Shown one piece after another: positions 1-11,617 of a stretch of DNA of 64,000 bases (positions are counted from its first letter, which is position 1; each line of letters begins with the position of its first letter). The translations under genes and the position numbers were made by a program. Source of the stretch: Aphrophora alni (lineage: Eukaryota; Arthropoda; Insecta; Hemiptera; Aphrophoridae). The stretch lies in assembly GCA_963513935.1 (NCBI GenBank), contig OY740765.1:73391718-73455717 (forward strand), in the 5' to 3' direction. The notes below the pieces were generated by a model, which saw nothing but the letters and a program-made list of their open reading frames with translations, made no database searches and was not told where the DNA came from.

Positions 1-265
1 GACTGAAAATCACCTTTTTTCAATTCAATATTTACCCTATTAAATATGATCTTATCGCAATAATTTTATACCGTTTTAAAGCTATTGTTCCATAGATTCA
101 TATACATACAACAAAAAGTTCATAAATCTAACAATTATATTTAATAAATTGGTAAAATTAGTGTATTATGCGCGATCAAGTTTCACGGCAAACTGAAATC
201 CAAATTATGGTATTCATTCATCTAATTTTCACACGCCGATATAACTGTCTAACAACTTTAGAGTA

Positions 266-1071
266 CAGTAGGACGCTCTTTTATCCGGCATTCTAACAAC
301 CGGCACGCTTTACTAATCGGCATCAGCCGAGCCACTGACGGTCGGTTTTTTTTGGTTATGTTCGGGCGGCTCATAGGCCTCAACTGACATTTCCTGCCAG
401 TGCAGTGGGCTGCGTGCACCGTTTTCTTAGTCATCCATTGTTTGTCTGCATCTGATGCGATACGTACTATACTACATTATTGTACAGTGCAGTACTTATG
501 TATGAAAGAGCCATCCAAAATGCACATAAAGTCTCGTGGAAAGAAGCTACTGATGTATTAAATACATTTATAACATTTGCTGAATCCAATAAAAGCTACA
601 ACTCCACAGAACTTATAAATTTGTGTTTAATCCGAAACGACTTTTTAAAGAAGAAATCTGAATCACGAAAGCAACGTGACATCAAAGACTTTTTTTAACA
701 CACATGTTTATTTTAGTTATAAGACCAGTTTACAGTACATACTGTGTACAACCTTAACTTAACATAATGTACAGTACATATGATATTTGATTTGATGTAC
801 AAACTGTAATGTACAATTAATTTTTTTGTCATTTAGCACTTTTATACATACATTACTTTTTATTAAATTAAAGGAATGTTCAGCATTTTGTACTCTGTGT
901 TTTTCTTCATAACCTTGTCATGTCAAATATGCGTTTCGTTCATTTGGGTTTGTATAGAGTTAATTTTCTTAGGTATCCCCTTTAAAAACTAGATATGCTC
1001 GATTATCTGGCAAAATCAGTTATCCGGCATGGCCGTGGTCCCAAACGTGCCGGTTAAAAGAGAGTCTACTG
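266..1071 (+). mobile_element. Tigger/pogo-like DNA transposon, internally deleted
   Basis: The ends are imperfect inverted repeats: CAGTAGGACGCTCTTTTATC on the left, and on the right GGTTAAAAGAGAGTCTACTG, which reads as the same end on the other strand. Both ends are flanked by TA (264-265 and 1072-1073), the usual pogo/Tigger target duplication. At 806 bp it is far shorter than an autonomous element of about 2.2 kb, and only a C-terminal scrap of the transposase remains inside. It sits inside TTAA repeat copy A, so it inserted later. Confidence 0.85.
480..698 (+). pseudogene. Tigger/jerky-type transposase C-terminal remnant
   Basis: A short open frame ending in SRKQRDIKDFF and a TAA stop. 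A basic stretch followed by a final aromatic xxFF is typical of the C-terminus of pogo/Tigger transposases, and the helical region before it (ATDVLNTFITFAESN) fits their acidic/helical tails. No catalytic DDE region is present. The apparent start is a TTG and is not meaningful. It lies between matched pogo-type inverted repeats, so it is what is left after internal deletion rather than a gene. Confidence 0.6.
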
Positions 1072-2733
1072 TAATACTATTTTATAGTATTTTTCTTTTT
1101 CTTTCTAACTGTGTCTTCCAAATTATTCTAACTGTTATAGTTTTGGATGTATACATTAAAAACAAACCAAGAATTTTCTACGGTTTATTCATATAAAATA
1201 TCACTTTTTTTTTTTTCCAATTTAACGTTTAGCCTAGTAAAACACATGCTATCGTAATAAACAATATACTGTTGAAATCATTATCTTTGAAGCTTTCATA
1301 TTCATTCAACTGATTGTGCCAAAAGCAAACTAGAAATTATAAAATTCGATACCTATTTACCTGTTAGAGAAAGCCATGCACGGCAACTGATTTTATGAGG
1401 AAAATCATTATATATTTTTTTCTAAATGTTAATACTCAGCCAAATACTACAAGTTGACAACATTTCATAAATTTTTTCATCCTATTTTGAACTATGTGTT
1501 AGAAATTCTTATATCTGTGATAGTTTTTGAGATATATACATTCTACGAAGTTGTGACCAAAATTAACCAGAGCAGCTTGTAATGTCCTGTATTTAGTAAA
1601 TTGTGAAAAACGAAGACATACTTTCATATTTTGTCAGCTGTTTTATTCCATTGAAAAGACGAAAATTATTTCTACATAAATAATACAAAGTAATATGTTA
1701 TACGTCTATTTTTAAACAAGCTTATATAACTGGAAATCTGGTTGCATTGACAAATTTTGCATCTTGTTTCAAGTGTCAAATTGAATCCATTCAGTGCGTA
1801 TTAGGCCTGTTTCAAGAGAGGCTCAATTTATTTCTGTTTATGTGAACTTATTTGTTATGTAAGAGTGATTTGTTTATTATAATTTGTTTATACAAGTTAT
1901 AATATGTGTGTGTTTGTTTCTTGAGTTTATTTATTTGAGTTAATTTTAAGTTTTTAGTGACTTTGTAAGGTTTACCTAGTACAAAGTTCTAAGTTATGTC
2001 AAATTGGGCCTTACTTTCCTTGTAAATTTCCACTCTGTCTCATACAAATTGTATAAATTGATTTTCTTTTTACCAAATATTATCCACATCTATATTACAA
2101 AAATTTTGTGTCTTAAAAATTTAAAAAAAGTATGTGGGAATTTTTCTCTAGGTTATTGTACGGTTTTTTGATTCCTGAGATAACTCAAAAAATTTTAAAT
2201 CTAAAATTTTTGGAATACACATAAAATCTACATACATTTCTGAGAAAAATGATAGTATGTAGTTGTGATTTGGATAATGTTACTAGTTTTATTCATTTTT
2301 TCAAAATAGGCCTAACTCTTCAGCTGTTTTAGACTTTTTACATAAATATTTTTTCCTAATCACAAATTTTAGAAATTGATTTTTTTTTTTTACCAACAAC
2401 ATTACAAAACTTTTGTATATCTTGAAAAAATTCAAAAAATGTTTTTTTATGATACATATACACTTTTCTGTGGGATTTTTACTTTATTTTTTCACATTTT
2501 TTGATTCCTGACATACTTTCCCCAAAACCGTAACATGTAACAATTTTTTCTATACACAGATAAATTCTAAGCACTTTCCTGGAAGGAAAGGAGAAGAGGA
2601 AAAAAAAAAGAAAGAAAAAAATGATGTCATAAGTTGGGTTTTGAATAAAATTACTATTTTTTATGATTTTTTTAGAAAGTGATTAAAAAAGGCGAAAAAT
2701 GGCAATATTTATAATAGGCGGTTGGAGGGTTAA

Positions 2734-3739
2734 ATTACCAATATTTAAAACCATATTAATTTGAAAATCAGTCCTGATAATTTTGGTATTATTTATAAAA
2801 ACCTTAAAAGAGTTTTGTTTTTTTAAGACAGAAGAATTCGGTCATTTTTCTATCAACTGTTTCAGTTTTTGTGTTTCATTTGTTTAATCATTAATATTTG
2901 TATGTACCAACAACTAAAGACATCTAACAGTGCTGATTGGCACCCTCCTCCGTTTGTCTTTTGTTTGTTTATTGTTTGATTTTGTCTGAAAGGTGAAAGT
3001 TCTGTCAGAAGTCCATGCCCAGTCACAAAAGTAGTGGAATATCTTTATTATTATTTTTTTTTTTGTGACAGTAGGATGAGTCATTTTCTCCCAAAAAGCA
3101 AATTTGATTGAGTTTACTTTATGAAGCCTTGTGTTTATAAATTTAGGCATGATTTCTCTTTTGTTTTTCTGTAGAATTCTAACGAATGTTAACTTCTGAT
3201 TGAAAAGAATGAAGTCTGGGCCCTGTCAAATTGATGACATCTTCTATCAAAATGATAATACCTGTGATTTTTCTTTGTGCTGAGTAATAGCCTAAATTTG
3301 TAGCTAATATTTAGCATCTGGGCGTATTTTATTCATATTATGAGATTGGTTTTCCTTTTTTATAAGTAAACATTTAAAATCCCATAAGACAAAACACTAA
3401 TGTATTTTATCAAGTTTTTATCAACTGTAGACACAAACAAACAATAGAGTGTATGTTACAGCTATTTCAATAAAAATGTTTAATTAGGAGTTATCGATCA
3501 AAATGGTTAAAATCAATTTTCTTGTAGTTTATCATAAAAAATGATTATAGTAATATATGTAAGTTAATGACTGAAGTCGTAATAAAAATAATTACATCAA
3601 TGTTACACTTTTATTTAAATTATAGAGAAAAAAATGTAAAATAGGTTTTATATTTAATTATTTGTTTCAATTCATAAACCTAATTAGTCTTTCACCTTTG
3701 GCACTTGTATGATGCTAATATTATAATTTTATTATTTAG
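2734..3739 (+). other. Nipped-B intron, tail before first visible exon
   Basis: AT-rich intron sequence between TTAA repeat copy A and the first visible Nipped-B exon. I see no coding, RNA or clear repeat structure apart from homopolymer T runs. It ends in an acceptor, TATTATTTAG, at 3739. Confidence 0.6.
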
Positions 3740-3975
3740 ATGGATATGTGGGAAGTGTTCGTAAGAAAAGGGCGCACACAAAAGAAGTGAGAGAAAAGAG
3801 TGTGCTAACTTTATACAACAAGCTTGCTGAAGTCGTATCATTGTTAGCAGAACTTTTAAACATTCAAGTGTTAACAGATACGGCTGTACTCCATGCTTCA
3901 TCAATGGGAATATCACCTTTCTTTGTTGAAGGAGTTAGTGAATTACAGCTTTCTTCTCTGAAACTTGTAACAACG
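3740..3975 (+). CDS. Nipped-B: Nipped-B (NIPBL/Scc2) cohesin loader, exon 1 of 11 in window
   Basis: Coding exon of the cohesin loader subunit that acts with Mau2/Scc4 to load cohesin on chromatin in the nucleus. The acceptor TTTAG ends at 3739 and the donor is ACG|GTGAGC after 3975. The exon starts with the last two bases of a split codon and ends in phase 0. The translation, GYVGSVRKKRAHTKEVREK... then LTDTAVLHASSMGISPFFVE and VSELQLSSLKLVTT, matches the start of the conserved NIPBL HEAT-repeat body, where animal proteins have the same ISPFFVE.VSELQL signature. It is an internal exon and the upstream exons are outside the window. Confidence 0.95.
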
Positions 3976-4196
3976 GTGAGCATTACATAGTATTACCTCA
4001 CATTTAAAATATTCTATTATAAATTGAGACATGTTATCCCTCATGGGTACTATTTTTAAATTTTTTATTTATTTAGTGGCCAGAAGAAAATGTACATTGT
4101 AATAATAGCCTTGTCAAAATTGTAAATTACAATGATATAAAAATATTAAATATTTATACAGAAGAAAACAAAAATCTGTTATTCCATTGATGGCTG

Positions 4197-4612
4197 TCAT
4201 ATAAATTTCTCTATTGAATAACAATTATTTAAATATTTGTGGAGGATGGAACTGGAAATTGTTGGTGATTCAGAAGTTTGAGCAAGCCTATGTTTTGGAA
4301 TGCTTAGGATATGTGTTTTACTTATGTTATATCTCTGTATCTGGTTCTGGTCAGTTTCTGTGTGAAACGTAGAATACATTATAACACTCAAAATATAAAT
4401 GGGAGAAAAAATTAAAATTTCCAGGTTTTTTTTAAGAGAGAACAACAGCATGAGTCTTTGGACGTCTTCTCAAATATAATCCGAAATGCATACTTTTGTA
4501 TTTTTAAAATGTTTAACCTAGTCCCATTTGATGGCAATACCATAATGACATTAAAATAGTGACGTGACTGTAGTGCAAACATTAAAGCAAAATATATCAT
4601 TCTCATAATAGG
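4197..4612 (-). pseudogene. Non-LTR retrotransposon RT C-terminal tail, decayed
   Basis: Two overlapping - strand frames join across a frameshift near 4415-4450. They carry the features seen after the RT domain of CR1/Jockey-type elements: the thumb stretch LNILKIQKYAFRIIFEKTSK, a following CSLLKK segment, then YNISKTHILSIPKHRL, which resembles the usual Y-x-T-R...H..P.HR.. motif. Catalytic motifs are absent, so this is a 5'-truncated, frameshifted copy. The clade cannot be fixed from so short a piece. Confidence 0.6.
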
Positions 4613-5254
4613 TATAAAAGTAATAATTTGATAATTTGTTGAAAATGTAAATTGACAAATTTAATTTTGTGGACAATAGATTAATATAATTTTTGCAATT
4701 TAATTTTGAATCTACTATTAAACCTAAATATTTTGTACTTTCTTACTTCACTCAGTTGATAATTGTTCACAAAGATATTTATTGCGCTGCAATTTGTTCT
4801 ATTTTTATTGAGAACAAAGTATAATTGAGATTCCTTATTCAACACCTATCTGTCCAAGTGCATAGTTGCTAACATACTACAAGGCTAGTAAGGGAGGTTG
4901 TTTTTTTCCCTTCCTCTATATTGTTGAGTTATCTTTTTTTTTACCCAATTCTCTACCCCTCCTAAAAGTGTGTGTTAACTAGACGAGAGGGAGTTTAAGT
5001 ATATTTTTTTAAAAGTAAAATATAAAATAATGTTTAATCAACTTAGGTGCTAGTTCATACCAATTACATCAAACTTTTTTTTTTTTTTTAAACGGTTATC
5101 GTCCTCCCTCCTGCTGTACTGAATTTACTGATATGAAGATTATTTATTTTACTTTACTTTTGTACATCTGTACTCAAACTATTTAAATTCAAACGTGATT
5201 GAGCACATGTACTCTTTTTAAAATTAAAAGTAAATAAATAAATTTTAAATAAAA

Positions 5255-5390
5255 CCAAATCAAAATGTTCATCAAATAGTCTTAAAATTTAATCATATCA
5301 AAATGTTCATAAAATAGTTCGAAAATTTCATCCAAATCCATATGTTCAACAATTAATCCAAAAATTTAACCAAATCAAATAAATGTTCTT
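5255..5390. repeat. Minisatellite, 38-39 bp unit, about 3.5 copies
   Basis: Diverged tandem units starting at 5255, 5293, 5331 and 5370. Each contains CCAAATC/TCATATC, then ATGTTCA, then AAAATTTAA or a close variant. It lies in the 3.9 kb Nipped-B intron and is non-coding. Confidence 0.7.
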
Positions 5391-7424
5391 GTCCCTTTTT
5401 ATTTTTCAATAGCTAACACAAAATTCCCAAAAGTCAATATATCCTGAAATAATTCTTGAAATTCTTTTATTGGATATTTCTAAATCAAAACTTGAATTCA
5501 AATAGTTTCTATAATAAATTTTTCATTTGCAAGTATAAAGTTAATTTTGAACTTAGTAGCATGTACTATACCAAAAACACATTAACTAAATTTATCACTT
5601 TTAATACAATTTAATGCTCTATACGAACTTTGTCACAACAAAGTAGTGTAAAATACACATGGTGCCACAAGATACTTCATTCCTTAAATCTGAGATCATT
5701 CATTTAACATCTGCAAAAACTGAAAGAAGTAGACAAACCAAAATATTTTAATTAGTATAACTCACTTCTCAATAAATCACTGATGGCGTGTTAGATCCGA
5801 AACTGTATTTTATGGTTGACAAAGCATTGTTCCAACTTTCTGGCCATTTTAATTTGTAAAACACCAGGTTTGCAGAAAACTCCTTACCAGTTGCAATAGA
5901 AACCAATTTCATAATGAGAAAATTGGTGCATGGTATGTAGTTTTTGATCATTTGTAGAGCCAATATTTTTTGATAGGATTGTTAATAGATTATAATTTTC
6001 TAAGATTTGCATCTAGGTGTCTCTCAAAATCATTAATCATACAAAAATGCATTGCTGCATAGGTCTCACTTTCAACATGTTTATAAATGTAAAAATGTAT
6101 TGCACAGGGCTGACCACCAACATCTCTTATAAAAGTAAATGTGTAAATTTTAAAGAATAAATCTAAGTGTTAACACATTTTATTTACTTTTCTTTATCTC
6201 ATTCATAAATGTCAATGTTTTGTTGCATTAATGGCTGTTGGACATGCCTCTTCAGCAGGCTGGTTTCAAGTTGCTCACTCTATGTGTATTATAGGTAAAA
6301 AAGGATTTTTCTTGATTTTGAAATTTTATCATATCTGCAATACAAAATTTAAAATATTTAATACAAATTTCATGGAAATTAGAGCAACAGGTCGAAATTA
6401 TAACAAAAATCATTTATTTAAAAGCAAAACTGTAACTATTTAAGTCAACAAAAATTCTTTAATTAAGGTATTAATTCGTTTTTAACATTTTATGAGTATT
6501 TATAGATGTGGGGAAAAAAGAAACCAAATGATAAGATTCATAGGAAGTAGATTAAGAAATAAATTTAATGTAAAAAACAAATTTAACACTTAAAAAAATC
6601 ATGTTCTTACCTAAATCTAAATTTGTTAATTCTCTCCCACTTGCAGTAAAGAGTTGTTTAAATAAAAGAAAGTTTTGTAGACAATGTGAATAATTTCTAG
6701 TAAATGACGATGTGGATTTGTTCTTTCAAGTTTTTCGATAAATATTAAGGTTCAAATCTTACGTTTAATACTCTGTTTCTTAGCTTCATCTTGTGATTTT
6801 CGGTGTATACAAGGAAACAACTATTCACATATTTTGTGTCTAGAAACTAATAAATAAAATTTAAAAAAATTTATATTGAAAAAGTAGTTATTTAATGAAT
6901 TACTAGGTTGTTAATTACACAGTAACCCCCCCCCCCCCCGTTCAGATGCCACTCATCGGTTCTTCGATTTTGTATTAATTATTTTGTGAGTTTTTCTTTT
7001 AGTCTTCCCACTTGGGTTTTAATGGACAGACCTTTTTATATCCATTAGTATTATATGATGCAAAATTATATATTTTAATTTATGAGTAAATGCATTAGTA
7101 AAAGTTAATTATGTAATATTTTTTTGTTGTATTTAATTTAGAAAAAGATATAAATAAATAATAATATTTAAAAAATAATTGTGATTAGGATATTGCAAAC
7201 TCTTTATGCCTTTTGTGATTTTTTTCTTATATTTCACTTCTATTACTACTAAATTAAGCTTATACTGATATTGTTAGTAGTATTTAACATAAATTTGGTA
7301 GAAATCAGTTTGGTCTCTCCAGATATAAGATTGCTTTATACTAAACACATTTGATGGAATAAAACTTAAACATAAATTCTCATAAATACTACGTTTATTT
7401 ATTGAAACACATTTCAACAACTTG

Positions 7425-7580
7425 AGTTATAGTTTAGTTATTGTAGCTCGCACATCACTGAAAATGGTGACGTTTTCTTTGAAACCTGGTTGAATAAATA
7501 AACTTACTATTGGGAGAATTTGTGTGGAAATTTTATTCTATCAAATATACCATCTCAAAAGTCAAGATTTTTTAAATTTT
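7425..7580 (+). repeat. Hammerhead-like short repeat, copy 1 (degraded)
   Basis: Contains TTGTAGCTCGCACATCACTG, then GTGACGTTTTCTTTGAAAC, then a region resembling GTGAGAATTGTG and ending in AAGTCAAGA. The order and spacing match the copies near 19.4 and 20.8 kb. The core motif (CTGANGA ... GAAA) is mutated here (CTGAAAA), so this copy could hardly self-cleave. It lies about 300 bp before the next Nipped-B exon. Confidence 0.55.
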
Positions 7581-7881
7581 TAAGTAAACAAATTGATTAC
7601 AGTGTACATTAGATGAAAAGTATTATTAGGCTTCAAATAAAATTAAAAATCATACATGATGATGTTTAGTTAAAATTTTTAAATTAGAGTTACTGAAATT
7701 TTGTGGAAAATTGTCCTGGAATTTTAAAACAACGGTTATGTTAACATAAATAATGTAACTTTTCCCCTTCTGATGTCTCTTTCCCAACCACATAAATAGT
7801 AATCCATTTCCAATAACATGGTGAAACCAACATGTAAATGAGTTGATAACCAAATAAATTATATTGTGTGATGTGTTACAG

Positions 7882-8088
7882 ATATTCATGAAATATGAGA
7901 AACATCGTAAATTGTTGCTTGACGATATATTGGCATCCATGGCTCGACTTCCCAGTAGCAAGCGCAGTCTACGTTCATACAGACTTAGTTCTGAAGAACA
8001 TATTCAGATGTTAACCGCATTAGTACTTCAACTTATACAATCCATAGTGGTTTTACCTACGAATCTTTCTTCAGATAATAAACATCAG
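7882..8088 (+). CDS. Nipped-B: Nipped-B exon 2 of 11 in window
   Basis: Acceptor GTTACAG before 7882 and donor CAG|GTAATA after 8088. The exon is 69 codons, in phase 0 on both sides. Translation runs IFMKYEKHRKLLLDDILASM, then ARLPSSKRSLRSYRLSSEEH, then IQMLTALVLQLIQSIVVLP. These correspond to the NIPBL helices containing KH..L..EI..SLARLP.SKRSLR and the ALVLQLIQ segment. It continues directly from the preceding LVTT and is separated from the next exon by only 76 bp. Confidence 0.97.
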
Positions 8089-8164
8089 GTAATATTATTA
8101 TTCCAATTAATTTGATTATTTTGGAAATATTTTTTACAAAACTAAATGCAAATTATACTTGCAG

Positions 8165-8380
8165 ATGGACCCAGATACAGTGATTGTAGGCAAATTTAAT
8201 GCAGCTAGGAATATGGCTTCCAACTTCCTCTACGTGTTTCTGGCCAAATGCAGTAGTAAGTCAGAAGAAATTGATTATAGGCCGTTGTTTGAAAACTTTG
8301 TACAAGATTTGCTGACGACTGTCAACAAGCCTGAATGGCCAGCTGCTGAACTTATGCTTAGCGTATTGGGAAATCTCTTG
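8165..8380 (+). CDS. Nipped-B: Nipped-B exon 3 of 11 in window
   Basis: Acceptor CTTGCAG before 8165 and donor TTG|GTAATT after 8380. The exon is 72 codons, in phase 0 on both sides. Translation: MDPDTVIVGKFNAARNMASN, FLYVFLAKC, then FENFVQDLLTTVNKPEWPAA and ELMLSVLGNLLV. The PEWPAAEL..S.LG..LV segment is a strong Nipped-B/NIPBL signature. The intron before it is 76 bp, one of only two introns under 100 bp here, which suggests exons 2 and 3 are processed by intron definition. Confidence 0.97.
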
Positions 8381-9178
8381 GTAATTAATCATTAAGTTTT
8401 ATTTTCTCACTACATTACACTATATAACTTCCACATTCATAGTAAATAGTCGTTAGTAATTATGATCTCAAAATCGATACAGCCCCTATAAGTCTTTGTA
8501 GCCAATAAAGTCTGTTAAGTTTTAAGCAGAAAATAGGAATATTTTGTAAGGATCTATTTTTATATTTCTAAAAAACTATGTTTTTCTTAAATTCTTTCGT
8601 TTTTTGAATTTCAAATAAATTATATATAAATACCTTGATTTAAGATAAGGTATTTATACATCTCTTTTTAGTTAATAAAGTGTTGTTTTTTTCTTCTTTC
8701 TAATCCCATATTAAATTATTGTAGTTTTCAATAAAGCAACCTCATTTCTGTAACACAACCCCTTTAAAAAAAATTGATGTTTTTCCATCATCCTCATTAT
8801 TTGTCTATATCTTGATAATAACTAGACAAATTTTGAGTACATTGATTAGGGAAAATACAGTTACTCACTGGGATATCTGAAAAACCTAATTCTTTTAACT
8901 GAGGTTTCCTTGGGACGACACATATTTTTCTCAATCATTCTACCATTGTTGGAAGCTTTTATGGAACTCAACACTAGATGAGCCTGAAGTTGTAATTTAC
9001 AACTCATTTCCCATTTCTGTTATGCCAGAATGTTTATGAATGCTTCAAACCATTATGCTTCAAACCTTTATTTTAAGGTCTACCTGGACAATCTTAGTCG
9101 AAGATTAGTTAGACAAACATTGGATTTTGTGTGTGTCGTCATGTTTCTAGTGTGAATAGTCATATTATTGATGGTTTC
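8381..9178 (+). other. Nipped-B intron, unexplained part
   Basis: First 0.8 kb of a 6.0 kb intron, before the TTAA repeat copy B. No coding frame, RNA gene or recognised repeat is visible. AT-rich. Confidence 0.6.
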
Positions 9179-11117
9179 TTAACCTTCTAAGAGGCATATA
9201 GCTTGATATTTACATCATACATCATGTCTAATTTACACAAGTCCATATTTCTATCTAACAAATCAGCAGTAATACTGTTCTATAGAAGGATTCTTCATCT
9301 TCTGATCTATGCTTTCCAAATCTTTTAAACTGTTATAGTTTTTAATATATAAAAATTAAACAAAATCAAGAATTTTAACATATTTTTACAGCATAAAAAT
9401 CACATTTTTCAATTCAACTTTGACCCTAGTAAATATTATTGTATCGAAATGTGTAATATATCATTATACAGGTAATGTTTCAAACTTTCATAATCATGTA
9501 ACCAAAATTCTATACAGCAAAAGGTAAAAATTAAAGAATTTTATAAAGTTGGAGTGTTTTGCTGAGAGAACAGCACTTTTCGGTTCTTCGCAATATAAAA
9601 AAAATATGAACTAATTCGTAATTTTTTTTTTGTAAATGGTAATTCTTGTCCAAATGCCACAAGTTGACAATATTTTACAGTAGACGCCCTCTAGTTCGGC
9701 TTCTGTTGGATCGGCCGCTGGATGGTTCGGCCGGTCCTAGGAGGGTGAGTCATATCCGTCACATCGCCTTGAATGTCACATCACGTTTATCTTTTATCTT
9801 GAATGTTTAGTCTACTCCGGCCGTAGAAGTACTGTACAGTAAACTATTTACTGTATGTCAGTTTAGTTTACGGGCGAGCTTGTAATTGGTCGATCGCACT
9901 TAACCTGTGACAAACGGTTTGGTTATATGTAGTATGTACTGTACAGTGAGATTGATTGATCTGTAATTTTTTTTATCTGTGTGTGAATGTTTTTTGCTGT
10001 TTAGTATGTAGGACTGTTTTCGGGAGTGAACGTTGTGAGTAAGTGTAAGTTGTACGTATGCGAGGTAGCTTTGAGAAAAATGTTTTCTAAAATGAGTGAA
10101 AAATGTAAACATCCGTCACAAAAAATACAATCTGCATCATACTTATCGACATTAAGTAAACCAACATTCTAATTCGGATATTGCCTCCGGATCATGCTAC
10201 CTGCCGTGTGCTGATACCTGGCGAGCAATATCAAAAATCACGCATCACATGTCCAGTGCACCTTGAACTCGGCCAACATCAAGCAAGTCTAGTCGGTTCC
10301 TAACTAAAGTACTAAGCAGTAGCTTTTACAAGATGAAATTTCTAAAATAGTAAAGTGCATCATGATACTAATTACGCCGTATTTTTCTTTTCTAAATTCG
10401 TAATGTGTTACAGTTACATAACATCACACTACTAGGTTTGTTCAGTGAGTTTTTTTTTTCTTTGTTAACATTTTGTCTCACAATGACCTTCATGGACATA
10501 TCAAGCTTCTAAGCTTTTTACAACAAGTTCCAGCTATTTGAAATTAAAATTGACCATACTAGATCTAGCACTGTTAATGTTTTTTTTTTGTTTTAATTAC
10601 TGATATATATATTGTTCAGAAATAATTTAACTGTGATTAATTTTCTTTTGAATTGTCAATAATTCTATTGAAGGATAATGTCTTGTAAAGGTAGAACAAC
10701 CTTCTTTCATTTAAAAACAATTTACAAAATCAAATTATAAATTTTAAAATAGTCATAAAATCAAAGAATTAACTAGTCAAACTTTTCTTTAATTAAAATC
10801 TTTTGTTTTATTTTTCCTAGCAATTACTACCAGTTCTTTATTTCAAACAAAGATTGAGATAAATTAGTTTCTTTATTAATATAAAAAAAAAAACTTATTT
10901 GTAACCTTTTTAGACATTTTTGTAATTCTGATAATATTTCTTTTTCATTTTGGTTAAATTTCAAATCATTCTTATTACAAAACTTGTTAAACAACCTGTA
11001 TGAGTTTGTCTAAATCTCTTTTTAACTTGCTTCTTTGCACAGCAAAAGCTGGTTCGAGTTTGCAAGTGAGGACAGGCTCAAACTCACTCTCAACATTTCC
11101 TAAGTGCACCAGATCAT

Positions 11118-11118
<1 letters not shown>

Positions 11119-11161
<43 letters not shown>
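11119..11161. repeat. (TA)n microsatellite
   Basis: About 20 uninterrupted TA units inside the insertion nested in the pogo-type element. Confidence 0.95.
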
Positions 11162-11168
<7 letters not shown>

Positions 11169-11540
11169 TAAACTTTCAAAAATGACAGTTGTTAACTAAA
11201 GGAACTTTGGTTGTGAATTATTCTTTTTTTTACAAAAAAAAATAACTAAATTTGTTCAAGAAACAAAACATTGTATAAAAATGTGTCTTCATTTCGGCGA
11301 TTTCTTTTTGTGAAACAATGTGTACTAATTTAAAATTAAAATAACTTGGATGGGACAGCATATGCAAAATTTCGGCCTTAACGACCCCAAAGGGGTTATT
11401 TTTCAAAATTAGAAAGCCTAAATATTGACGTCAATGGCTTAAAATAAAATTAAAATTAAATTTATTTCCTTTTTTTGATATAATAAATTTGTCTTTTTTT
11501 TTTTAATAAAAAATTTAAGTTGATCAACCTAGTTTTAACA

Positions 11541-11615
<75 letters not shown>
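11541..11615. repeat. (TC)n(TA)n compound microsatellite
   Basis: About 22 TC units with one TTTC break, followed directly by about 16 TA units. Confidence 0.95.

Positions 11616-11617
<2 letters not shown>

Larger units (their letters stand above)
1..2729 (+). repeat. TTAA-flanked non-coding repeat, copy A (cut by window start)
   Basis: Non-coding AT-rich unit whose right end reads GGCGGTTGGAGGG followed by TTAA at 2730-2733. It shares long diverged stretches with the copies near 9.2-13.6, 30.4-32.6, 36.1-39.5 and 53.5-55.4 kb, for example the CAATTCAA...ATCGCAATAA block and the repeated ACAAAACTTTTGTATATCTT motif in the tail half. The CAATTCAA block occurs at 20-110 and again at about 1195-1290, so the element has an internal tandem subrepeat. 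A Tigger-like element (266-1071) is nested in it. No coding sequence of its own was seen. The terminal CCCT/AGGG and TTAA suggest piggyBac-type mobilisation, which is inference. Confidence 0.7.
3976..7881 (+). other. Nipped-B intron (3.9 kb)
   Basis: Intron between two firmly placed exons. It holds a non-LTR retrotransposon tail on the - strand (about 4197-4612), a 38-39 bp minisatellite (5255-5390), a run of C at 6927-6939, and a hammerhead-like repeat (about 7430-7580). A possible second scrap of non-LTR tail on the + strand lies near 6625-6690 (frame KFVNSLPLAVKSCL) but is too short to call. The rest is AT-rich with nothing recognisable. Confidence 0.7.

Noticed and set aside
5769..5963. 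64-codon - strand frame
   Set aside because: No conserved motif, no splice-compatible homology to Nipped-B and no transposon context.
11000..11185. 61-codon frame ending in a Tyr-Ile repeat
   Set aside because: The repeat is the translation of the (TA)n microsatellite. The rest has no recognisable feature.
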